From an uncultured Myxococcales bacterium (GTDB taxonomy: Bacteria > Myxococcota_A > UBA9042 > DTJE01): 64,000 bases of DNA. The stretch spans positions 11,888 to 75,887 of the forward strand of contig CALJUR010000109.1 of the NCBI GenBank assembly GCA_937975765.1. The letters are read 5' to 3'. This document shows positions 9,301 through 16,469 of this stretch, in pieces; position 1 is the first letter of the stretch; each line of letters opens with the position of its first letter. The position numbers were made by a program, and so were the translations under genes. The notes under the pieces were generated by a model. It was not told where the DNA came from and did not search any database. It saw only the letters and a list, made by a program, of their open reading frames with translations.

Positions 9301-10112
9301 CGGGCACGATCGGGGACATCTACGACCTGCTGATCCTGCAGCCGACCCGCTGGTACGACGCCCCGGGGACGCTGGGCGAGGTCACGGGGGACGTGTTCCC
9401 GTCCCTGTACGCGGCGTTCGCCCGGGACTTCTGGTCGCAGGCGTTCCCGCCCGTGGACCGGCTGGACCTGGACGGGGCGATGGCGGCCTGCACCGGCACG
9501 ACGCCGGCCCGCCTGGACCTGGATGCGGCCGGCGCGCGGATCGACGCGCAGCGGCCCGCCCGTTCCAGCGTCCGCCAGGGGATCCGGACGACCGATGCCT
9601 TCGCGACCGCGGCCCAGGGGCGGGACCTGGTGGTGCGCCTGGCGGCGGGGGCGGACAGCGGCGATGCGCATGTCTTCAGGGATCCGTCGTGCAGCACGAC
9701 GCCGCCGGTGTCGTTCCCCCACGCGGCCTGGCTGAAGGCGGATACCCCGAACCGGCTGCTGGGGAAGGTCGGCGAGTCCGCGTGCTACCAGGTCGTCGTC
9801 ATCAACTGGTCCCAGGCCGCGACGCGGATGGCCGTCGAGGTGGTGGCGCCCACGATCACGGGCCTGAGTCCGCCGCAGGGTTCGAACGCCGGTGGATACG
9901 CGGTGACGATCCCGGGCCGGGGCTTCGGCGCCACGCCCGGCACGGTGACGATCGGCGGGTTCCCGCTGGCGCCGACCTCGTGGTCGGACACGTCGATCTC
10001 CGTGACGATGCCGGACATGGGGACGGCCCTGGGGGCGTGGATCATCGCCGTGACCACGGCGGAACAGGCGGCCACGAATCCCGCGACGTTCACGTTCGTG
10101 GCGCGACCGTAG
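6363..10112 (+). CDS. Large lipoprotein with IPT/TIG domains and an HExxH metalloprotease-like domain
   Basis: The 1249-residue exported protein has a lipoprotein signal (lipid Cys at about 20, FAWACG) and a short Asp/Pro linker. Immunoglobulin-like IPT/TIG modules are recognisable at about 186-275 (IDEIHPAQGQPGDPLTVRG) and 277-370 (ITAVQPQVGSPGDPVRI), and again at the C-terminus (about 1165-1249, ITGLSPPQGSNAGG). Between them, HELVH at 899-903 followed by E924 in a WIDEATAEW block gives the gluzincin zinc pattern HExxH...E, as in secreted MA-clan peptidases. A large central region (about 380-800) is beta-rich but unassigned. It probably degrades or binds proteins or polymers on the cell surface. 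Start ATG at 6363 has a GGAGG site. The substrate is unknown. Confidence 0.75.
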   Translation: MKREVFLVLCAACLAFAWACGSGGSAGPDTGTAPDTPVPADAPGDLHGADVQPDPGGIPVDGAVTFRFPPGIDPDPMGITVTPASNAPRDPLLVPGTAFDFGPDGLEFGDTVFLVIAYDPAALAGTMPRSSLRLARVVDGAWQVVPASGCLRDEDAVVGPISGFSTYGVLSTGEPASLDEPQIDEIHPAQGQPGDPLTVRGVYLDREPRQLQVVFGRADNTATPASRTDFRAEVQVPAAIPASSLPRLLPVRLVNGTKQGDARWFTLWEVPPEPPMITAVQPQVGSPGDPVRINAVRVAPTAEGNRVRFNGVEATVESVEFIAWTGDTYRLNVRVPTGATTGPVQVGRVADDAWSGGVDFTVQDAAAPTLDAGWETGPVRVPCTFFHRGRPDQWSSCTPSTLVLGGSGFHSLRYRPIASEYPRGFYGQLLVRFTAADGTSVTLLGSALADDLLLVDPYGPDIGPQGQSTPQDFFQRRAPGEVVRVLAWGKELQSQNERFTNAIDLVVGEPLVHGAVRSLGTSLVTQPATDAMDAAVGDHLCLEGQGTYPFEMLEAPGLWTGALPFAKYVPGDYPQALTGRCFPLDAPGDLVVRNRSTQRSYTIRVLREGMPAVVRTPTIEADPGGDPDLVRDGLFMGFGGGRITIPPGALPAHDEGDGRYRVEVHHAPGAVEPFDPNQFDGGHRFSLEITPEPPVLLEPITLDLPFDPAAHREAPEFGVYDESSGLFWAFASEVDADRGRIRFRIPAGLYDGDGTAGARMTSGDAGIHRAPLQPLPRLGLNLMFRHFGLFSGWYSHSTIGDTDQHFLVNYINDPASPHHISNAAADEIVDLLLQSRQVLMGANLREPEFTVHVHVRDYGDPGAYYGATERRLFGLGDPVVYYNSRIVPDRAKFRTTVAHELVHVFQRLVTTTWTTHWIDEATAEWGAFATVGADDFHAYAMRRSVPWIREFPGSLRSGLDEEESYAAGAFGIWLAWHYDAGTIGDIYDLLILQPTRWYDAPGTLGEVTGDVFPSLYAAFARDFWSQAFPPVDRLDLDGAMAACTGTTPARLDLDAAGARIDAQRPARSSVRQGIRTTDAFATAAQGRDLVVRLAAGADSGDAHVFRDPSCSTTPPVSFPHAAWLKADTPNRLLGKVGESACYQVVVINWSQAATRMAVEVVAPTITGLSPPQGSNAGGYAVTIPGRGFGATPGTVTIGGFPLAPTSWSDTSISVTMPDMGTALGAWIIAVTTAEQAATNPATFTFVARP

Positions 10113-10227
10113 CCAGGATCCTTCATCGACGGCACCCGGCCCCCAACCCCGACGGAAAGGAGTATCATTCGCCGCCCGGCGACCGGACCGGACCCGGGTG
10201 CGACGGACGCGACACGACGAGGCCAAC

Positions 10228-12054
10228 ATGCGAAACTTCCTTCGGATTTCACCCCTGGCAACCGGGCTGCTGCCCCTGGCGGCGGCCCTGGCGATGACGG
10301 CCTGCGGCTCGGGCTCCGCGAACGGCGGGGACACCGGCGACGCGATGGCCGACGGGACACCGGACGCGATCGAGGAAACCGCCGTCGAGACCCCCGAGGC
10401 TTCTTCCGACACGCCGGAGGACACCGGCACCCCGGATGCACCGGACACCCCGGCGGCCGGCAAGGCCCGTTTCGTCCACATCTCGGACCTGCACGTCTAC
10501 GGCACGGCCGAGAAGCCGCTGACCGATCCGCTGAAGAAGGCGGTGCAGATGCTGAACGCCCTGCCCGGCGACATCGACTTCGTGGCCGCCACGGGCGACT
10601 ACGTGGACTTCCTGTCCGACGACCTGCTTCCCGGCGACCCCTCCACGTTCACGGCCGCGATCGACACCCTGAAGGGGCTGAAGTGGCCCGTCGTGACGAT
10701 GGCCGGCAACCACGAGTACTACCGCAGCGAACTGCTGGACCTGACCTCCCTGAAGGCCGAGCGCGACGCCTACCTGCGGGACGCCATGGGCCACGAACTG
10801 GACCAGGTCTTCGACCTCAGGGGCGTGCGCTTCGTGGCGATGAACTCGATGCAGGGCGAGGACTGGGACGCCAGCAACGGCCTGTCGGCCAGTTTCAGCG
10901 ACGCGCAGCTGGCCTGGCTGCGGCAGGAACTGGCGGGCGGGCTGCCGACGGTGCTGCTGATCCACCACCCGCCGACGACGGAGTCGCGCACCCCGACCGG
11001 CGACACGCTGTGCGCCGCCATCGAGGAGTACCCCGGGGTGGTCCGGGCCATCTTCGCGGGGCACCTGCACGGCTTCTGGGAAGGGGAGGCCTGCAGCGTA
11101 CCGTACTGGCTGGTCGGCAACACCGACCCGGACAAGGCCTTCTACTTCGTCGTGGACGTGGACGGCGTGACCGGCGCCGTGAACGTGGTCAACGCGGCCG
11201 AGATCCCGTTCGCGACCGTCCCGACCTTCACCTGCGACCCCGAGGTCCCCGGCGCGCCGGACCCGGCGACGCTGGCGGGCACCCACCAGGTCCTGACGGT
11301 CGGCCACCTGGTCACCAACCTCCCCGGCCTGGAGGGCGCCGAGGGCGACGGCCTGAACAAGGTCCCGCTGGTGGTCCGCATGGACGCCTTCGACCCCGTC
11401 CCGGGCGAGATGACGGCCCGCCTGTCGCAGACGCTGCCCGACGGGGACTTCCTGGGCGTGCTGCCCGGCGCACCGTGCGTGCCGATGGTCTTCGACGTGG
11501 ACGGCCCGTGCGCGGTCGGCCGCGAGGTGGCCTTCGACCTGGACCTGATGCCGCTGCTGCGGTCCCTGATGGACATCACGCCCGACCCGTCCTGGCGCGC
11601 CCGGATGGAGATCAAGGGCTTCCGGCTGGAGGGCGTCGTGACCGCGCCCGACGGCACGCCGATGCTGGACGGCGGCCTGATGCACCTGACCGCGTCGGGG
11701 CTGAAGGCGCTGGACGACATCCGGGGCATCCTGGTGACCGAGTACTGCGCCAGCCGGATCTCCGGCTGCGTCCCCGGCGAGGGCGACCGTCCCTCGTGCC
11801 CGGCGGATGCCGACTTCACCTTCTTCGACGACGTGCCCGAGGACTGCGACGTGTCGGTCGGGACCTACTCGTTGCGGCTGGTGCTGGGCCTGCTGTCGGC
11901 GTACCCGCTGGACAACGTGGCGATGGTGGGCGGCTTCACGGCCGCGCCGCGCCCCGCGTCGGCCTCGCCCCAGGCCGGGGCCATCGACGAGGCGGTCTTC
12001 TCCACCGAAGCCGGCGCCAACTGCGCGACCGCGAAGGCCGCCGGCACGAGGTGA
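10228..12054 (+). CDS. Calcineurin-like metallophosphoesterase lipoprotein
   Basis: An exported phosphoesterase of 608 residues. The lipobox ends at ALAMTAC, followed by a Glu/Asp/Pro-rich linker of about 50 residues. All five metal-site motifs of the calcineurin-like fold are visible in order: SDLH, GDYVD, GNHEYY, IHHPP and GHLHG. These predict a dinuclear metal phosphodiesterase or phosphomonoesterase. The C-terminal 280 residues (after about 330) are extra to the catalytic domain and contain paired Cys (CVPGEGDRPSC), suggesting an oxidising extracytoplasmic location. The longer reading frame starts 30 bases upstream, but the ATG at 10228 begins the proper signal peptide. It stands alone and converges on the next gene with a 22-base gap. 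Confidence 0.85.
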   Translation: MRNFLRISPLATGLLPLAAALAMTACGSGSANGGDTGDAMADGTPDAIEETAVETPEASSDTPEDTGTPDAPDTPAAGKARFVHISDLHVYGTAEKPLTDPLKKAVQMLNALPGDIDFVAATGDYVDFLSDDLLPGDPSTFTAAIDTLKGLKWPVVTMAGNHEYYRSELLDLTSLKAERDAYLRDAMGHELDQVFDLRGVRFVAMNSMQGEDWDASNGLSASFSDAQLAWLRQELAGGLPTVLLIHHPPTTESRTPTGDTLCAAIEEYPGVVRAIFAGHLHGFWEGEACSVPYWLVGNTDPDKAFYFVVDVDGVTGAVNVVNAAEIPFATVPTFTCDPEVPGAPDPATLAGTHQVLTVGHLVTNLPGLEGAEGDGLNKVPLVVRMDAFDPVPGEMTARLSQTLPDGDFLGVLPGAPCVPMVFDVDGPCAVGREVAFDLDLMPLLRSLMDITPDPSWRARMEIKGFRLEGVVTAPDGTPMLDGGLMHLTASGLKALDDIRGILVTEYCASRISGCVPGEGDRPSCPADADFTFFDDVPEDCDVSVGTYSLRLVLGLLSAYPLDNVAMVGGFTAAPRPASASPQAGAIDEAVFSTEAGANCATAKAAGTR

Positions 12055-12076
12055 CGCCTCCCCGAGGCACGGCGCC

Positions 12077-14053
12077 CTACCACTCCATCGACAGGAACAG
12101 GTCCGCGATCTCGGGGTCGAAGGCGACGCCACGGCCCTCCCGGATGAACTGCCGGACCTCGTCCGCGGGCTTCCCGGCGCGGTAGGGGCGGTCCAGTCGC
12201 AGCGCGTCCCACACGTCCGCCAGCGCGAACAGCCGGGCCGCGATGGGGATGTCCGTGCCCTTCAGCCCCCGCGGATACCCCGACCCGTCCCAGCGCTCGT
12301 GGTGCGCGTATGGGATGTCGATCGCGGGCCGCAGGAAGGGGATGGGCTGCAGCATGTCCCGGGCATACTCCGGGTGCCGCCGCATGATCGTCCACTCCTC
12401 GTCGGTCAACGGGCCGTTCTTGTGCAGGATGGCGTCCGGGATGCCCAGCTTGCCGATGTCGTGCAGCAGCGCCCCGCGCCGGATGTGCACCATCTCGGGC
12501 GCCCGGATGCCGTAGGCCTCGGCCAGCCGCACGGTGCTGGCCGTGACGCGCTGGCTGTGGCCCTCGGTCTCGTGGTCCCGCAGGTCCAGCGCCCGCGACC
12601 AGCCCTCCAGCGTGGACTCGTACGCCATCGCCAGTTCCTGGTTCGACCGGTTCAGGTCGGTGAACAGCGCGGCGTTGTCCACCGCGATGGCCGCCTGGCC
12701 CGCCAGCGACTCCAGGAACTCCAGGCGGTCGACGTCCAATTCCTCGCCGGACCGTCGCACCACCTCCAGCACGCCGTTCACCTGCCCCTTCGCGACCAGC
12801 GGCAGCGCCAGGCACCACGCGAATCCCTCGCCCTGCAGCAGCCGGCACCGCGGGCAGTTCTCCGGCGCCGCCTCGGACTCCAGGGACGAGACCGGTCGCC
12901 GCCGGATCACCGACAGGCCGCACGGTCCCTCGCCCGCCCGGATCCCCGTGTGCTCCAGCGTCCCGCCGTGCATGCCCCGGCTGGCCACGGGCCGGTAGGT
13001 CTGCGTGCCGGCGTCGAACAGCAGCACGGTCGCCCCGTCGATGCCCAGCGTCACCACGCGGTCCAGCAGCACGTCCAGCGTCACGTGCAGGTCCAGGCTG
13101 GACGAGATCGCGATGTCGATCGCCCGCAGCGCCTGCAACTGTTCCAGGCGCATCGTGGTCTCCCGGTGCAGCCGCGCGTTCTCCAGCGCCGACGCGCCGA
13201 TGTCGGCCAGCACGCCCAGCGCCTTGATCTGCCCCGGCGTGAACGGCCGCCGCTGCCGCGTCGTCGCCACGTTCAGCACGCCCGCCAGCTGGCCGCCGAC
13301 GACCATCGGCATGCTGACCGAGTGACGGATGTCGGTTCGCGGCACGGCCGGCTCGAACCGGTCGTCGTGCACGTCGCCCACCAGCGCCAGCGCCTCCATG
13401 GACCGCGCGACGAACCCGGCGATGCCCCGGTCGATCGGGATCCGCGCCCCGACCATCCCCGCCCGGCCCGCGCCCCGCACGGCCGCCACCTCCAGCCCGT
13501 AGGGCTCGCGCACCGGCAGCAGGATCGACCCCTCGTCCGCGTCGCACTGGCGGATCGCGGCATCCAGCACCTCGGCCAGGACGCGCTGGAAGTCCAGGGT
13601 GCGGCTGACGGCCGGGCTCATCTCGAGGATCGCCAGCGTCTCGCGCAACTGGATGTTCTCGACGCGCAGCCGGCGAACCGCCACGGCGCGCGCCAGGACG
13701 GGCAGCACCTCGGCCATCCGGAACGGCTTCTCCAGGAAGTCGAACGCGCCGACCTTCATCGCGTCGACCGCGCTCTCGATGGACCCCTGCCCGGTGACGA
13801 CGATGCCCACCAGGTCCGGGTCGATCTCCAGACCCGCCCGCAGCAGCGAGATCCCGTCCACGTCGGGCATCCGCAGGTCGGTCAGCAGCACGTCGATCGG
13901 GCGGTCGCGCAGGACGGCCAGCGCGTCCTCGGCCCGCGTGCAGCCGGTCACGTCGTAGCCCTGCAGTTCGAGGCGCCCGGTCAGCAGCGCGACCACGGCG
14001 GCGTCGTCGTCGACGACCAGGATGCGTCCCGCGGCGGCCGGCACGGTTTCCAT
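12077..14053 (-). CDS. Response regulator with two GAF domains and an HD-GYP output domain
   Basis: Predicted cytoplasmic cyclic-di-GMP phosphodiesterase under phosphorelay and ligand control, 658 residues. A receiver domain occupies 1-130 (acidic pocket VVDDD, phospho-acceptor in LLTDLRMPDVDG, conserved Lys in FLEKPF). Two GAF domains follow (about 155-300 and 320-460); the second contains a CPRCRLLQGEGFAWC stretch whose Cys residues could be ligand or redox related. The HD-GYP domain (about 480-658) has HDIGKLGIPDAIL and HERWDGSGYPRGL, so the catalytic His/Asp and GYP motifs are intact. The partner kinase is not adjacent; several kinases lie at 28-33 kb. A TTGACA promoter lies upstream. Confidence 0.93.
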   Translation of the reverse strand: METVPAAAGRILVVDDDAAVVALLTGRLELQGYDVTGCTRAEDALAVLRDRPIDVLLTDLRMPDVDGISLLRAGLEIDPDLVGIVVTGQGSIESAVDAMKVGAFDFLEKPFRMAEVLPVLARAVAVRRLRVENIQLRETLAILEMSPAVSRTLDFQRVLAEVLDAAIRQCDADEGSILLPVREPYGLEVAAVRGAGRAGMVGARIPIDRGIAGFVARSMEALALVGDVHDDRFEPAVPRTDIRHSVSMPMVVGGQLAGVLNVATTRQRRPFTPGQIKALGVLADIGASALENARLHRETTMRLEQLQALRAIDIAISSSLDLHVTLDVLLDRVVTLGIDGATVLLFDAGTQTYRPVASRGMHGGTLEHTGIRAGEGPCGLSVIRRRPVSSLESEAAPENCPRCRLLQGEGFAWCLALPLVAKGQVNGVLEVVRRSGEELDVDRLEFLESLAGQAAIAVDNAALFTDLNRSNQELAMAYESTLEGWSRALDLRDHETEGHSQRVTASTVRLAEAYGIRAPEMVHIRRGALLHDIGKLGIPDAILHKNGPLTDEEWTIMRRHPEYARDMLQPIPFLRPAIDIPYAHHERWDGSGYPRGLKGTDIPIAARLFALADVWDALRLDRPYRAGKPADEVRQFIREGRGVAFDPEIADLFLSMEW

Positions 14054-14082
14054 CGTCGGTCCAGGGGGTTGTCGATGGAACG

Positions 14083-14111
14083 ACTGTGCCAGCGGGACCG
14101 GAGGGTGTCAA
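14083..14111 (-). promoter_or_regulatory. Candidate sigma-70 promoter for the HD-GYP regulator
   Basis: Minus strand TTGACA (14111-14106), 17-base spacer, CACAGT (14088-14083), 30 bases before the ATG at 14053. The -35 box overlaps the stop codon of the carbamate kinase gene (14108-14110). Confidence 0.5.
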
Positions 14112-15097
14112 CAGCCGCCGATGACGTGGGTGCCGCCGCGCCCGCGCAGGGCGTCCTCGAGGGTCTCGGGGTTCGTGATGATGGCGCGCTTGCCGCCGCG
14201 TTCCAGGAAATCGCAGACGGCCTGCACCTTCGGGCCCATGCTGCCCGCCGGGAACTGCCCGTCGCGGTACAGCGCCATCAGCCCCTCGGACGTGATGGCC
14301 GACAGGGCCTCCTGGTTCGGCTTGCCGTAGTTGACGTAGACCTGCGGCACCTCGGTCAGGATCACGAAGATGTCGGCACCGATCTGGTTCGCCAGCAGCG
14401 ACGACGACAGGTCCTTGTCGATGACCGCCTCGACGCCCTCGTAGGACTCGTCGGGCTTCTTGATGATCGGGATGCCGCCGCCGCCGCAGGCGATGACGAT
14501 GTGCCCCTCGGCCGCCGCCTCCCGGATCATGTGGCGCTGCACCACCTTCAGCGGCTTCGGCGACGGCACGACGCGACGCCAGCCGCGCCCGGAGTCCTCG
14601 ATGATGGTCCACTTCAGCTCGTCGCGGCGGCGCTCGGCCTCGGCCTGCATCAGGAACGGCCCCACCGGCTTGGTCGGCGCCTTGAACGCCGGGTCCTCGG
14701 GGTCCACCAGCACCTGCGTGACCACGGTCACGACGTACCGCCGCAACTGCCGCCGGCGCAGTTCGTTCAGCAGGGCCTGCTGCAGGAAGTAGCCCAGGCT
14801 GCCCTCGGTCTCGGCCACCAGCACGTCCAGCGGCATCAGCGGCACCGACCCGTCGGACGTCTCGTTCAGCAGCAGCAGGTTGCCGACCTGCGGCCCGTTG
14901 CCGTGCGTGACGACGATGTTGTAGTCGCGGTCCACCAGTGTCTGCAACTGCTTGCAGATCTGCGCGGCGCTGCGCTCCTGTTCGTGGATCGTGCCCTTCT
15001 CGCCCCGCTGCATGAACGCGTGGCCGCCCAGCGCCAGCAGGACCATCGGTTTTTCCTTCTTGCCCTTCCCCGAACCCGAGGTCGTGGTCGCCGCCAT
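14108..15097 (-). CDS. arcC: Carbamate kinase
   Basis: Catalyses the reversible transfer between carbamoyl phosphate and ADP, giving ATP, CO2 and ammonia; it is usually the last step of arginine or agmatine fermentation. The 329 residues follow the amino-acid-kinase fold: LLALGGHAFMQRGEKGT near the N-terminus, VVTHGNGPQVGNL, IIEDSGRGWRRVVPSPKP, a glycine-rich ACGGGGIPI, VIDKDLSSSLLA and the closing PGSMGPK-like GSMGPKV block. A 17-residue Gly/Lys/Ser-rich N-terminal extension precedes the family start. ATG at 15097 has a strong AGGAGG-like site, while a longer frame reaching 15331 runs into the divergent gene and is rejected. No arginine deiminase or ornithine carbamoyltransferase lies nearby, so the source of carbamoyl phosphate is not shown. 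Confidence 0.93.
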   Translation of the reverse strand: MAATTTSGSGKGKKEKPMVLLALGGHAFMQRGEKGTIHEQERSAAQICKQLQTLVDRDYNIVVTHGNGPQVGNLLLLNETSDGSVPLMPLDVLVAETEGSLGYFLQQALLNELRRRQLRRYVVTVVTQVLVDPEDPAFKAPTKPVGPFLMQAEAERRRDELKWTIIEDSGRGWRRVVPSPKPLKVVQRHMIREAAAEGHIVIACGGGGIPIIKKPDESYEGVEAVIDKDLSSSLLANQIGADIFVILTEVPQVYVNYGKPNQEALSAITSEGLMALYRDGQFPAGSMGPKVQAVCDFLERGGKRAIITNPETLEDALRGRGGTHVIGGC

Positions 15098-15134
15098 GCT
15101 CCTTCCTCCGCATCGTCCGCCACCGGAAGCGCAA

Positions 15135-15163
15135 GACATATCCGAAGGGAACGGCGGGTGCAA
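15135..15163 (-). promoter_or_regulatory. Candidate sigma-70 promoter for arcC
   Basis: Minus strand TTGCAC (15163-15158), 17-base spacer, TATGTC (15140-15135), 38 bases before the arcC ATG. Confidence 0.5.
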
Positions 15164-15225
15164 GGGCGGCGCGTTTGTGCCCGATCGCCTTCCGGTCGCG
15201 TCCTTCCTCTGGTACCCTCCGCGCC

Positions 15226-16362
15226 ATGAGCGACCCCCGCGACGAGTACGGGTTCGACCCCAACTACACCGGCGAGGACGACGCGCCGGACGACCGCCGG
15301 GCGCTGGAAGGGGACGAGGCCCCGGCGGCATCGGGACCCGGCGACGGTGCCGCGGCCTTACCTGCCGCGGACGACCGCGGGGCCTCGCGCGCCCCCGGCG
15401 TGAAGGCCTTCGACGCCGCGCGCACCGCCGAGCATGCCGCCATGCTGGCGAACCGCGTCCGCAAGCGCCACGCGCACCTGTCCCGGCGCTTCGCCCGCGA
15501 GTCGATCGACTGCTTCCGGCTGTACGACCGCGACATCCCCGAGGTCCGCGCCGTCGTGGACTGGTACGCGGGGCACCTGGTGGTCGCGGAGTACGTGCGC
15601 CGGCAGCACGGGCCGGGCTACCTGCAGGCGCTGGCCGACGCCGTGGCGATCGCGCTGGGCGTGCCGGCCGACCGCGTCCACCTGCGCCGTCGCGCCACGG
15701 GCCAGGGCGAGGGCCCCCGGTACGCGCCGCTGGCCGACACCGGCCACCGGTTCGAGGTGCGCGAACGCGACCTGAAGTTCCTGGTGAACCTGGACGACCG
15801 GCTGGACACCGGGCTGTTCCCGGACCACCGCGACACGCGGGCGCGGGTGCGGTCCGTCGCGTCCGCCACCGACTTCCTGAACCTGTACGCGTACACCGGC
15901 GCGTTCACCTGCGCGGCCGCGGCCGGCGGGGCGCGTTCGACGGTCACGGTCGACCGTTCGTCCACCTACGTCGACTGGGCGAAGGACAACCTGGTGCTGA
16001 ACGGGCTGTGGGGGCCGCAGCACCGGATGGTGCGGGCCGACGCCGAGGATTTCCTGGACCGGGCGCGCCTGGAAGGCCGGCAGTGGGACCTGGTCTTCGT
16101 CGATCCCCCGTCGTTCTCGAACCGCAAGGGCGTGGACGTCGGCTTCGACATCAACCGCGACCACCCCGACCTGCTGCGCCGGGTGCTGGCCGTCACGGCA
16201 CCCGGCGGCACCGTGCTGTTCTCGACGAACCACCAGCGCTTCACGCCGCGGTTCGAGGGCCTGGCGGTCGGGTCGATCGAGGAGATCACCGCCCAGACCG
16301 TGCCCGAGGACTACCGCAACCGGCAGGTCCACCGATGCTGGCTCATCCTCCACAGAAAGTAG
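15226..16362 (+). CDS. RlmK-like 23S rRNA (guanine-N7) methyltransferase
   Basis: SAM-dependent rRNA methyltransferase of 378 residues resembling the C-terminal half (RlmK) of RlmKL, which makes m7G2069 in 23S rRNA. Diagnostic blocks are FLVNLDDRLDTGLFPDHRDT, NLYAYTGAFTCAAAAGGA (SAM motif I), the TTVD-like TVTVDRSSTYVDWAKDNL, and DLVFVDPPSFSNRK, which all match RlmK closely in order. The first 60 or so residues are acidic, low in complexity and not part of the family. The ATG at 15226 was chosen because translation there begins MSDPRDEYGF; no ribosome site is visible and a TACCCT hexamer ends eight bases before it, so the mRNA may be leaderless. The stop codon TAG is also the first three bases of a palindromic repeat. 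Confidence 0.82.
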   Translation: MSDPRDEYGFDPNYTGEDDAPDDRRALEGDEAPAASGPGDGAAALPAADDRGASRAPGVKAFDAARTAEHAAMLANRVRKRHAHLSRRFARESIDCFRLYDRDIPEVRAVVDWYAGHLVVAEYVRRQHGPGYLQALADAVAIALGVPADRVHLRRRATGQGEGPRYAPLADTGHRFEVRERDLKFLVNLDDRLDTGLFPDHRDTRARVRSVASATDFLNLYAYTGAFTCAAAAGGARSTVTVDRSSTYVDWAKDNLVLNGLWGPQHRMVRADAEDFLDRARLEGRQWDLVFVDPPSFSNRKGVDVGFDINRDHPDLLRRVLAVTAPGGTVLFSTNHQRFTPRFEGLAVGSIEEITAQTVPEDYRNRQVHRCWLILHRK

Positions 16363-16468
16363 GGACAGCCTCCAATTTTCGGCCCGCAACCGCGGTCATG
16401 GACTCGCCTTCCCGGGCCGACCATCCCAGAAAACGTCGTGACGGAAAAACGGAGGCTGGCCCTCTTTT
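16360..16468. repeat. Inverted-repeat element (family B, copy 1), between convergent genes
   Basis: About 109 bases bounded by AGGGACAGCCTCC (16361-16373) and GGAGGCTGGCCCT (16451-16463), an inverted pair matching at 12 of 13 positions. The right end also folds as GGAAAA / GAGG - CTGGC - CCTC / TTTTCC, with a T run, so it may terminate transcription. The left edge overlaps the TAG stop of the RlmK-like gene; the right edge stops two bases short of the fhs stop. A second copy lies at 36075-36195. Size and ends suggest a non-autonomous REP- or MITE-like element. Confidence 0.75.
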
Positions 16469-16469
16469 C

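Noticed and set aside
5661..10481. Very long open frames opposite real genes (for example a 1606-codon minus frame here, and others at 28871-33574 and 45511-50019)
   Set aside because: High GC makes stop codons rare in certain antisense frames. These frames are Arg/Gly/His-rich, cross several real genes, and show no domain or ribosome site.
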